In this document: positions 44,579 to 53,830 of the stretch, in pieces
Layout of the letters: every line of letters starts with the position of its first letter
How positions within the stretch are numbered: position 1 is the stretch's first letter
DNA from: Seminavis robusta
Taxonomy: Eukaryota > Bacillariophyta > Bacillariophyceae > Naviculales > Naviculaceae
Direction: 5' to 3'
Assembly: GCA_903772945.1 (NCBI GenBank)
Contig: CAICTM010000014.1
Location: 1 to 64,000 of the forward strand
Length of the DNA: 64,000 nucleotides
The notes under the pieces: generated by a model
The model's input: the letters and a program-made list of their open reading frames with translations, nothing else
Database searches by the model: none
Told to the model about the DNA's origin: nothing
Program-made: the position numbers and the translations under genes

Positions 44579-47500
44579 GTAGTGCAAAAGCGGAATCTGA
44601 GTTGTGTTCGGTACTGTGGCAACTGTTACCGCTTGATGGCTTGTAAAACAATGTTCGCCACGAAAAGCCGATGAGACAGAAATGCGAGGAATGTACCTCG
44701 GAGCCACAGCGAGCACTGTTTACGGAATTGGGGGAACCGAAAACTCTATCAGCATTGAGCTTGTGTGCACAAGATATCTCGTCGAACTGATTTGAGGAGA
44801 GATACCGAATGGGCAGTAGGGCTATGTATTATCGCCGCTAGAGCCTGTAGCAAATGCATTAGGTTATCGAAACCTGAAGATAGTTTCGAGAATGATAACT
44901 GGATGGGGTTTGTTCCCTTTACGGAAAGCCTGAGGGAGGCTCCCGAAATCGACACTTTTCAGCGAGATAAAAAGACCTCTCATCCCTTCGATGCGCACAG
45001 ATGAACCTGAGAGAAACAGGAAGCTATCAGCATAGCAGACGAAGACATACACTCGTTGGATTCATAAGGGATTTGCGAACGTCGTAATAGCGGATTTGTA
45101 GTTGAACAATGCTTATCGTGCAATATAGGATAGCCATGATGAGCAATAATGATTAGCAAGTCACGTACCCTCACGCGGCACCACACTTATAGAAGCGTTG
45201 TATCACTGTTCAAACGCTGGCATATGGCGCGAGACGGATAGAAGTCTGCGTGAGGGTGGATCTGCTCTCGGCTACAAGCTTAGGCCATCTTCCGTTGGAG
45301 AGAGTCATTAGTGATGCTCGTGATTTGTGTCTACATATGTACGGTCACGCCACGAGAGAATTCGCATCACGAGATGCGCTGGATATGAGAGAAGATAGTT
45401 TAGGCGCAGTTGGATGATGGAGCCCATCAAGTTTAAGCGCAGGTGTTCCATGAAAAGAGAGGCAACTCGTCACTCTGATCCGGTGTATTCTTGCACAGCA
45501 CTAGAAGTGTCGAGCATGAATCGACCAGGTACCATAGAGGCACACAAAAGCCGAACATGAGTTGTTCGTACCTACCAAGGACCCGAGACCTAATCGAAAT
45601 TGTTGGCGCTCGCACCAGTGGGTGATTTCGACACGGCCGGAAACTTTAAATTTATGCAGTACGCAAGTTGGAAGCTAACGAGATTACTGATTGGACACGA
45701 AATCAAGTACTGGGTTATGTCATGGCTATCGATGGCTGGTAGCGATTTGGGGAGTTGTTATATAGTTTACCAAGTCATTCTACAGCTTCAAACATAGCTA
45801 TTGGCCGACTAATGAGAGTGACCGATTACTAGATCTGGAAGGACCGCCAAGATGGTCGAGGCACTAGAGCACACTCGTCACTACGCTATGGCTCCGAGAA
45901 GTCGTCAGCGAACAAATACCATAATCGAGTGTTTGCCGACCCCAAAACTCTGGAAACCATGTACTGACCTGCTTCATCGCATCTTGGGACACTCACAGCT
46001 GTAGTCCAGGCACCAAAGTAGAGTCGAAAAGATCAGGGTAAGGTGGCTTGTAGTCACAAATGATTGAGTGGCTTATATTCCAGAATCCATCTGCAGCTGG
46101 AAAAACCTGGGTTTATGCACTTTCTCCACTGTTTCATTTTAGGGCCTACAACACAGGGGGGCTCACACCAGGACGAGTCTGGTCACGTGTAAAATGTGGA
46201 TACGTTACTTATCACTCAAGAGACAGAGTGAAACGACCAGGCATAGATAGAGAGTTGCAAGTCTATAAGACCGGCTACAAGGATGCAACTGATATAGCAA
46301 TATGTCAAATATAGGATAGGTAAGCTGCTTGGGTGATGGAGTGTCCCAGAGAACGTGTGTATAAGTGCTGCGTCGTCGATAGACACAATGGCAGAGATTT
46401 GTCCGAGCAAGGACTCCCGCGTCACAGTGATGACCTAACGGTGTACTCCCGCCGAGCCCCCCGAACTGGTATGCACAAGAGAGCCACGGGGGAAACCATC
46501 ATGGAGAACATTGAGCACGAATTCTCCCTACCAAAAGAATTGTAGTTAGCACAGGAGAACGGGCGCCAGAGATGGACAGGAGGAGTGCATAGCGACAAAA
46601 GATGGTCACACTAATGCACAACAGCGCCTGCAAGTCTAACCTGGTGCAGTGGAGGAGAGGGCTCGAGAGTGGGTGCTGGAGTTTGTGGGCGGTGAGAAGA
46701 AGCCAATCGCTGATTCGAGAGAGGGTTAAGTAGAGGAGCGCGTTTCACTAGAGTACGCGAGCGAGAAAAAGAGTGGCAGAACGTGCGAGGCGGATTTGGA
46801 GAGCCTGTCTGAAGGTTGGCAGGGGAGGAAGAATTCGACGCTATTGATGTTTGTCGAGGGGTATGAGAAGAAGGAATTTAGATGAGCGATCACGAGGTAA
46901 TTGGGTAAATCGGGATAGCCGAGGATCTCGTAAACAGGAAGAGAGTGGGTGAGCAGAACAAGCACAGGAATGCTGCCGTGACACACGATACGCAGGGTGT
47001 GACGGAAGGCTGACACTCGTACAATAGGCTCGCCATATCGGGTCAGTCCTGTTGCACTGATATACTTGGGGGTGCTGAGTAGATGGACGTTCTAGCCGAG
47101 AGCTGTGTGGGCCTCTGAGAGTTTGGTTGATGAAAGGTCGTATGACAGTCGTGGGAGGGAAGCGAGTTCAATGGTCTGAAGACGCTTCCAGATAAGCAGA
47201 AGTGGGAGACAATGGCGGAGGTAGAGTCATATTGTGGCCTTGTAGAGCTTCCAGTATGAGGGAAAGCGTGGATGTCGAGAGTCGCGAAAGATTTTGAAAT
47301 AGCCGAGTGCAAGTGTTAGAGTGAGTTGGTCGTAAGCTTGAGTGTCGAGACTCAAGCACGGATGAAAGGCGGTGCCTTGTGAGGTGGACAAAGAAGGATT
47401 TCGTCGTCACTGCACAGGGTATCATTCACGAGACCAGCGAGGCCAACATACGACACAGCTGATGGCATTGAGCGCGAAAACACACTCAAGAGAAAAGGGG

Positions 47501-47890
47501 ATGAGTGTCCAGGCGAATTTCGAATGTTGCCACTGTGGAGTAGAGGACAAGTCAGAGAGGCTATGCGGGAGCAAGTCTGGTGCAGGCACGATATGACACA
47601 GTTCGATACAAAGTCGAGTCCATTCAACACACTAACGTCGACCTACCTGCCAGTTAGAAACAAACAGAACGAGAAGATTAAGCAGGGCCTTGCTTTGAGC
47701 CGACACGTGACGATCAGAAACCGACGAAGTTCAGTATAAGAAATTAGATCAAGAAGGTTGCGAACGACAGTGAGACACAGGCGAGAGTTGGTTACGCCAC
47801 CGAGAGGAAGGGGAGATCACGTGAGCTTGATGGACAACCCAGCCCAATACAACAACAGTGGAAGTACTCCATTTGGTGATCCAACGTCCT
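44579..47890. other. gene-poor, unrecognised
   Basis: I see no supported gene, RNA or repeat family in this 3.3 kb, beyond the satellite trace near 44606. Open frames are short on both strands. Minus-strand frames at 46726-47016 and 47043-47630 are Ser/Leu-rich and have no motif. It may be old element DNA. Confidence 0.5.
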
Positions 47891-47892
47891 GA

Positions 47893-48476
47893 ATGCATAG
47901 GTTACAGTTGGTGCTGTGGCTGTGCATGTTTGAAAAATCTACAATATTGCTGCCTTTGACGTTGCATGACTGTCTGCAACACAGCTCCACCAAGACCAAC
48001 AAGGCGGCGCTTCAAGGTAGGAAGTACTGCAAGAGATGTGGTTTCCTTAAAAAGGATCATGTTGTTGCTGTAGAAGGAGTTGCTGCTACCTGCAAGAGAG
48101 ACTATTGTGCAGATGCAAACAGAGAGAGGAATTTCATGTCAGCTGCCCTATGGGAGAGAAGTGCACTCATGCCATCCACAATGAGCAAGCAACTACTGTG
48201 TCTGACTGGTTTGACACTGTATCTTGTAAGTTATCCACTATTGTTACTATTCTTACTTTGCCACTAATGGATAACAAACAACAACAAGTCTTACAATCTC
48301 TGCTTCCTTCTTTCAGAGCTGACAAATATTCAATACATTGGGTAAGAGTAGCCACCATGATGGAGAGTGAATGCAGCTCTGTTGATAATGTACTGCTCAA
48401 TACTGATTGTCATTCCACTCAGGTTATATTTGTCTGGCTCCAACACACTGTGTCAAACCACTTTCCCACTCTGTAA
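47893..48476 (+). other. possible transposase C-terminal zinc-finger remnant
   Basis: The frame 47893-48267 encodes NKAALQGRKYCKRCGF...TCKRDYC, and the overlapping frame from 48105 continues with HVSCPMGEKCTHAIHN. Together they give a CxxC...CxxxxC...C...CxH pattern of the sort that ends PiggyBac-type and some other DNA transposases. The preceding segment (LWLCMFEKSTILLPLTLHDC) is helical. The frame shift between the parts and the lack of any DDE core mean it is at best a remnant. The family is a guess. Confidence 0.3.
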
Positions 48477-49200
48477 GTAACAAGACTTGACTTCAATATG
48501 GTCTCACCAATACCTTGCTGGTGAAGGCACCTCTCATAAGTGGTTTGTTACATCTCTGCACATCTCTTTCCTGTGACAGGTTCATGTTCATACACTTGCC
48601 ATGCCAGTTCAGACAACACTTCACTGTACCATTCATTGCTGTGCCTGACTCCCCACCAGCATTTCTCCAGAATCCAAGTCATATCAGGGTCATGGGCTCA
48701 GCTTTTCCATTATGAGTTGTCCAGGATGCCACTGGACAGGTATCTTCTTCACAAGATAGTACTGGTTTTGGTCTTCCCTGTGTTTATCCTCAACAAAACA
48801 TATTTGAGTTTATAAGTCTGCCTGGTTTCCTCAATTTCATTGTAAGGGTAGCGAGTTAAATCTAGCCATCTTTAAATGCATTACTAGCAGTAAGCAACAT
48901 AGTGATGCAGTGTCTTACTGTAATGGACTGTATCTTCAATGACTCGACTTGACACGGAATCAAATTGTGAGGCGTACCTTTTGAGACACGAAGTACGGTG
49001 CACCTCAGCGAATAAGTCTTCCAAGGCCATAACAGAGACCCCAACGACACACGGAGGAGTTAGGTGTCAAAATTTGAATTCGCCTAAGTATCGCCAACTA
49101 TAGTAGGGTCCGTCACAGTAATATTTTACTATATACACATCTGTACTATTTATCAATAACCTCCACTCGCCAAGACCGCAAAAGAGGTGGTCAAAAACTT
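48477..49200. other. intergenic
   Basis: No gene, repeat or RNA is supported here. A 91-codon frame at 48540-48815 has no recognisable features. Confidence 0.45.
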
Positions 49201-49221
49201 TGAATGCTGTGCAAAAGGTCT

Positions 49222-49226
49222 AAAAA
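49222..49226 (-). terminator. Pol III T-run terminator of tRNA-Ala
   Basis: Five T residues on the transcribed strand, 10 bases past the tRNA 3' end. Confidence 0.7.
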
Positions 49227-49236
49227 GAAGCCGCAT

Positions 49237-49328
49237 TGGACATTATGGGAATTGAACCCATGACCTCATGCATATTAGCTCTGAAGATTATTGCTAAGCA
49301 TGCGCGCTGCCAACTGCGCCAAACGCCC
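49237..49328 (-). tRNA. trnA-AGC: tRNA-Ala (AGC) with a 19-nt intron
   Basis: On the minus strand all cloverleaf parts fit. The acceptor is GGGCGTT/AATGTCC with a G3-U70 pair, the main alanine identity element. The D stem is GCGC/GCGC, with an A box reading TGGCGCAGTTGG. The anticodon stem CATGC/GCATG encloses 26 nt, which resolve into the seven-base loop TTAGCAT and a 19-nt intron after position 37. The variable region is AGGTC, and the T arm is ATGGG-TTCAATT-CCCAT. A TTTTT run (49222-49226) just downstream is the likely Pol III terminator. The anticodon AGC and the G3-U70 pair agree. It stands alone at the edge of the repeat-rich stretch. Confidence 0.9.
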
Positions 49329-50536
49329 GATGGTATTTTCCTTGCTTCTGACAACCTGGGTGACACCAGACTCTATCAACGACACACTTAACATCCATTC
49401 TCCCACCCATTCATGCCGAAAATCATTGTTGATTGTCGTGTTGTTCCCAGTGCATCCCTACTAGAAGACTTGATGGTTGCTTCAACAGCCCTGAAGCGCA
49501 ACAATCCCATTTCCTTTGCCAGGATTGCAGAGAGGAACGCGGCTGGAGGAAGGAATAATTCATTTGATGAGTGGAGGTTTGGACAACGCAGTTGATTCGG
49601 TTAAAATACAGGCACTGACTCAGACTCACCATCCAGCTTAATTAAGCTTCAGCATCAGTTCGCTTGGAATTGGTCGTCGGCGTCACTGGTACGGTAGTCA
49701 CCAAGAGGTCCGACAGAGGCCAGCTATCAAAAGTAATAACACAGACAAACAGTCCGTCAGTAGATTTGGTGCTTTCGGGTCACACTTTCTGCAAAAGGAA
49801 TCACCATCCGGCTCAGTCAGCCAATGTTTCCCGAGGTCGCCAATAGATGATGGTCGAGACAACCCAAAAAGTAACAATCATAGAGTGCAGATTTCTCAGC
49901 TAAAGGAATCAAACTAAGTCATTGCTGTTATTCTCGCAGCAGACGGTTGCGAGAAGAATTGAACCTTTTTAAAAAGAACCTCGAGGCCAAATGACACCGC
50001 CGTACACTCTAGCTACCGGTAGCTTGCAACGAGACGGAAGATACTGGAAATCACAATGCAAACAGCTTGGATTCTGTAGTCCTCTTCCCGCCAATCTTTA
50101 ACTTTAGCAATGCCACCAACCCTTCTTCATTAATGCCAGTGTGATGCAATAATCAGCTTACTCACGCAAAGAAGGCACAAACAGCCGCAGATCATGTTCT
50201 ACGTTTGCTTTCTCCTTGGACTGAATCAGCAGAAGAAGTACGGTATTACCCTGCATCTTGCATCTCAATGCAAGCAAGAAAATACGATCCAATCGAAAGA
50301 AGAGCATGAGCCAGATGGCCTCGAAAAATTTGGCCAGCCCCTCAAAAAACGAAGAAAAGTGGTGGGAGTCGTATCCACGTTTGAAGCAACTCAAACAAAT
50401 CAGGTTCCTAAGTCCTTGATTCTCGGTTTGACCGATCATTTTGAACCCGAACGCTAAAATGATATCTTCTCCGTTTTGGGAAAGTGTCAAACCCTGGATC
50501 CAACCGAAGACGAGAGATGAGAGATGAGAGGCAACG
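49329..50536. other. intergenic
   Basis: There is no confident gene. A 60-codon ATG frame at 49413-49595 (MPKIIVDCRVVPSAS...) is protein-like but matches nothing I know. The right part is presumably the promoter and 5' UTR of the GH3 gene. A TAGCTACCGGTAGC-type palindrome is near 50009. Confidence 0.45.
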
Positions 50537-53017
50537 ATGATGAGGAAGCGTCTGATACCTTTCCTTGGAAACAGTCAAACTTCCCCACTACTACCAAAGC
50601 CCCCGATTCGATTCCAAAGAGACCTGACAATGCTACCGCTACTCCTGCTGCTGGTGGTGGTTCCTTTGCTACATCTGAGTGAAGGAGCACACACCGATCA
50701 GATTCCCCGTGGTTGCAAGCCACCTCTCGATTGGTTCCCTTTCTGCAATGCATCCTTGCCATTGGACGAACGGTTGGACGACATTATCAGTCGCTTGACG
50801 TTACAAGAAAAGCCGTACCTGCTGGTGGCTAGAGAATCCCCCAAGGGCAACATTAGTCGACTCGGCATTCCCGAGTTTGATTGGGGTGGCAATTGCATGC
50901 ATGGCGTGCAAAGTCGCTGCGCTCCAGATGGCCGATGTCCCACAAGTTTCCCCAATCCAAACTCGTTAGGTCCCACCTTTAACAGGACCATTTGGAAAAC
51001 CATGGGAACGGCTATTGGCTTGGAACTGAGAGCTCTCTGGCTGCAAAATGTAGGAGAAAATCACGATGATAGAAACCTTCCTCACATGGGATTGGATTGC
51101 TGGAGTCCCAATCTCAACATTGTCCGAGATCCTCGCTGGGGACGCAATCTGGAAACGCCATCGGAAGATCCATTCTTGGTGGGTGTCTTTGGCACACTGT
51201 ACACTCTGGGATTGCAAAACAATTCTCAAGTGGATGATCGCTATTTTCAGGCGGTTGCCACTCTCAAGCACTTGGACGCCAACTCGCTAGAAGGTCCGCA
51301 TTGGACTCCCGACGGAAAATGGGATAAAAAGCACGGAAATATTACCCGTTATTCGGTCAATGCCAAAATATCCATGCATGATTGGGCTGCCTCGTATCTC
51401 GCAGCCTTTCGACAAGCCGTCGTGGAAGGAGGCGCCGCGGGGATCATGTGCAGTTACAACCGCATCAATGGCGTTCCCGCATGTGCTCACGAGTACTTGT
51501 TGCAACGGGTCGTTCGACAGCAGTGGAAGTTTCGTGGCTATGTCACTTCGGATTCGCACGCGTTGGAAAAGATTGTCACGACTCATCACTACGCCAAAGA
51601 TTGGCCGGAAACGGTTCAATTGGCTCTGCAGGCGGGCTGCGATATTGAATCGGCGGCATGGACCAAGGGCAATATGTTTGCCACTGGAGGACACTACATT
51701 GATGAAGTCCCCAGTGCTGTTCAGAGCGGTCTGATTGACGAAGAGCTAGTGGATCGGGCGCTTCGGAATGCCTTGGGAGTTCGATTTCGATTGGGACTCT
51801 TTGATCCTATCGAGGATCAGCCATTCTGGAACATTCCACCGAGTACTGTACAACAGCCAGATCATGTCAAGTTGGCCAAGGAGGCTACTGCTCAAGGTCT
51901 TGTCCTGCTCAAGAACGACAACAAGATTGTTCCGATTGACCCTACCAAATACTCCATTGCATTGATTGGACCTCACTTGTACGACAACATCACCATGGCT
52001 GGGAACTATCTCGGACAACTTTGTCCCAAAGACAATCCCAGTTGCGTCACGACCTTTCATGCTGGATTTGTCGAGGCCGTCTCTAAGTATCAAGGCAAGG
52101 GACTCGGCGCCGCCAAGGGTTGTTCGGTGAACGGTAACGACAAGACTGGCTTTGCAGAGGCCATTGACGTGGCCAAAAAAGCAGACGTGGTGATTTATGT
52201 CGGTGGCAACAATCTTCACATGGAAGCCGAGTTTATTGATCGTCCCGACATTCGGCTGCCGGCCATCCAAGTCGAACTTTTACAAGAGATTGCAAAAGTG
52301 AATGACAAGATTGTCACCGTTCTACTTCACGGGGGCATGATTGGATTAGACGCCATCGTCAACCAGGCAGCAGCGGTGATCTCGGCCGGTTACCCTGGCC
52401 GATATGCTGGTGAAATTCTGCCGGATGTTCTTTTTGGGAAGAACGCCAGAGCATGGGGAAAATTGGCCATTACGTGGTATCACGATTCCATTCAAGAAGA
52501 CCTGAACATGCTGGATTTTTCAATGAGCCGACCACCAGGACGCACTTATCGCTACTTTCAAGGCACCCCTCAGTATCCTTTTGGTCACGGACTGAACCCT
52601 TTGACTTCATTTGACTTGAGCAAACTGGTAGTCCACAAGGGCAAGGGCAAACAAACACTGGCGCTACAAACAAACGTCACAAACACGGGAAGTCGTCCAG
52701 GGAGCGAGATCGTAATGGCATTCTTTTCGCCACCCAGTACGCTCTCGAAGAGGCAGCCAGCTTCGAAATTGCGGAAACAGCTATTTGGTTTTGAACGGGT
52801 GCATCTACAGCCGACAGTATCTCGAACAGTTGCATTTGAGATATCGCCAACTGTGTTCCAGCTGTACGACTCGGACGGGTTGCAGGTGCTGTTTCCAGGC
52901 AAGTACTCCGTTACAGTGACCAACGGTGTCGATGCCGAAGAGCAGATCTCGATCCTTATCGACAAACAGCACAACTTGAAGGTCTTGCATGGACCTGATG
53001 AGTCGGCAACGCAATGA
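50537..53017 (+). CDS. glycoside hydrolase family 3, beta-xylosidase-like, secreted, 826 aa
   Basis: A single intact exon. GH3 hallmarks appear in order. WSPNLNIVRDPRWGRNLETPSEDP and the KH motif in LKHLDA come first, followed by IMCSYNRINGVPAC. GYVTSDSHAL has the predicted nucleophile Asp at about residue 339. The second domain carries VVIYVGGNNLHMEAEFIDR with acidic residues in the usual catalytic region, and then AGYPGRYAGEILPDVLFG. The C-terminal fibronectin-III-like domain begins near RTYRYFQGTPQYPFGHGL. The pattern is closest to plant and fungal beta-xylosidases (BXL type) and less like bacterial beta-glucosidases. A signal peptide follows Met32 (MLPLLLLLVVVPLLHLSEG), so the real start may be the ATG at 50630. 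It probably removes xylose or related sugars from glycans outside the cell; the substrate is inferred. Confidence 0.9.
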   Translation: MMRKRLIPFLGNSQTSPLLPKPPIRFQRDLTMLPLLLLLVVVPLLHLSEGAHTDQIPRGCKPPLDWFPFCNASLPLDERLDDIISRLTLQEKPYLLVARESPKGNISRLGIPEFDWGGNCMHGVQSRCAPDGRCPTSFPNPNSLGPTFNRTIWKTMGTAIGLELRALWLQNVGENHDDRNLPHMGLDCWSPNLNIVRDPRWGRNLETPSEDPFLVGVFGTLYTLGLQNNSQVDDRYFQAVATLKHLDANSLEGPHWTPDGKWDKKHGNITRYSVNAKISMHDWAASYLAAFRQAVVEGGAAGIMCSYNRINGVPACAHEYLLQRVVRQQWKFRGYVTSDSHALEKIVTTHHYAKDWPETVQLALQAGCDIESAAWTKGNMFATGGHYIDEVPSAVQSGLIDEELVDRALRNALGVRFRLGLFDPIEDQPFWNIPPSTVQQPDHVKLAKEATAQGLVLLKNDNKIVPIDPTKYSIALIGPHLYDNITMAGNYLGQLCPKDNPSCVTTFHAGFVEAVSKYQGKGLGAAKGCSVNGNDKTGFAEAIDVAKKADVVIYVGGNNLHMEAEFIDRPDIRLPAIQVELLQEIAKVNDKIVTVLLHGGMIGLDAIVNQAAAVISAGYPGRYAGEILPDVLFGKNARAWGKLAITWYHDSIQEDLNMLDFSMSRPPGRTYRYFQGTPQYPFGHGLNPLTSFDLSKLVVHKGKGKQTLALQTNVTNTGSRPGSEIVMAFFSPPSTLSKRQPASKLRKQLFGFERVHLQPTVSRTVAFEISPTVFQLYDSDGLQVLFPGKYSVTVTNGVDAEEQISILIDKQHNLKVLHGPDESATQ

Positions 53018-53830
53018 AGTCAGGGATCTGCATGTTGAGGGGGAAGCTGGATGTGGAACCAGGGATCATCACTGCAGGATAGACGCCATGCGTCCTCCGC
53101 GGAGTAAAAACAATCTACACAAAACCCAACAAAAACACAATATCCGGCGGCAAACAATCTTCACTCTTCGTGAGGCTCTACCTATCTTGAAACCTCGAGC
53201 TAGGCCATATTCATACAGAGGCATCCACGCGACAAAAGTTCGAGATTGCGCCTCAAGATGATCAAGTTCTACATGTACCGGTCGTTGTAACCAAGGTATC
53301 ACAGATTGAGTTTGTTCAGTTTTGATTTACTATCGGTACCCGAAAAAAATGAATTCTTTGCCTAGCTAGCTAAGGTCCCGTAGATGAGCCACTACTCTAA
53401 ACCCCCATAGCTGCTGTAAAGGCTAGTTGTATTTGATAGTTATCGTAAGAGTACCCGTACCACTCGCAGATCCCTTAGACCCCTCGCCGCCTTCCGTAGA
53501 TAACTTCGCTCTCCGCTAAAATTATTCAGTAAAAGATGGAGGCCAAAGTCCGAAGCTGGAAGGTGGAGGGCGCGTGGCGTGGAATATTAGTTTTCTGGTG
53601 ATCCGTTCCTCACGTTTTTGGTGGGAGTGTGCACAGCTCTACGAATTCAGCGATGGCTGCCACATTCATTAACTCCAGCCGTCGGAGACTCGCGCAGAAA
53701 CTGTACAAACAAAGTGGCTGATGAGCATTACTGGAACCATGGCACAGAAGACCAGATAAGAGGCTCAGCAGCAGTTCATTTCAGAAGTCGTCAGTTTGTC
53801 GTCTCGAAATTGTGTGAAACCACCCTCGAG
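53018..53830. other. intergenic and 5' UTR of the ATPase gene
   Basis: No separate gene is supported. The ATPase frame is open upstream to 53618 but has no ATG there, so 53618-53830 is read as 5' UTR. A CTAGCTAGCTAA tract is at 53362. Confidence 0.5.

Noticed and set aside
49413-49595. 60-codon ATG frame (MPKIIVDCRVV...)
   Set aside because: Protein-like opening but too short, with no match to a known family and no neighbours that would support it.
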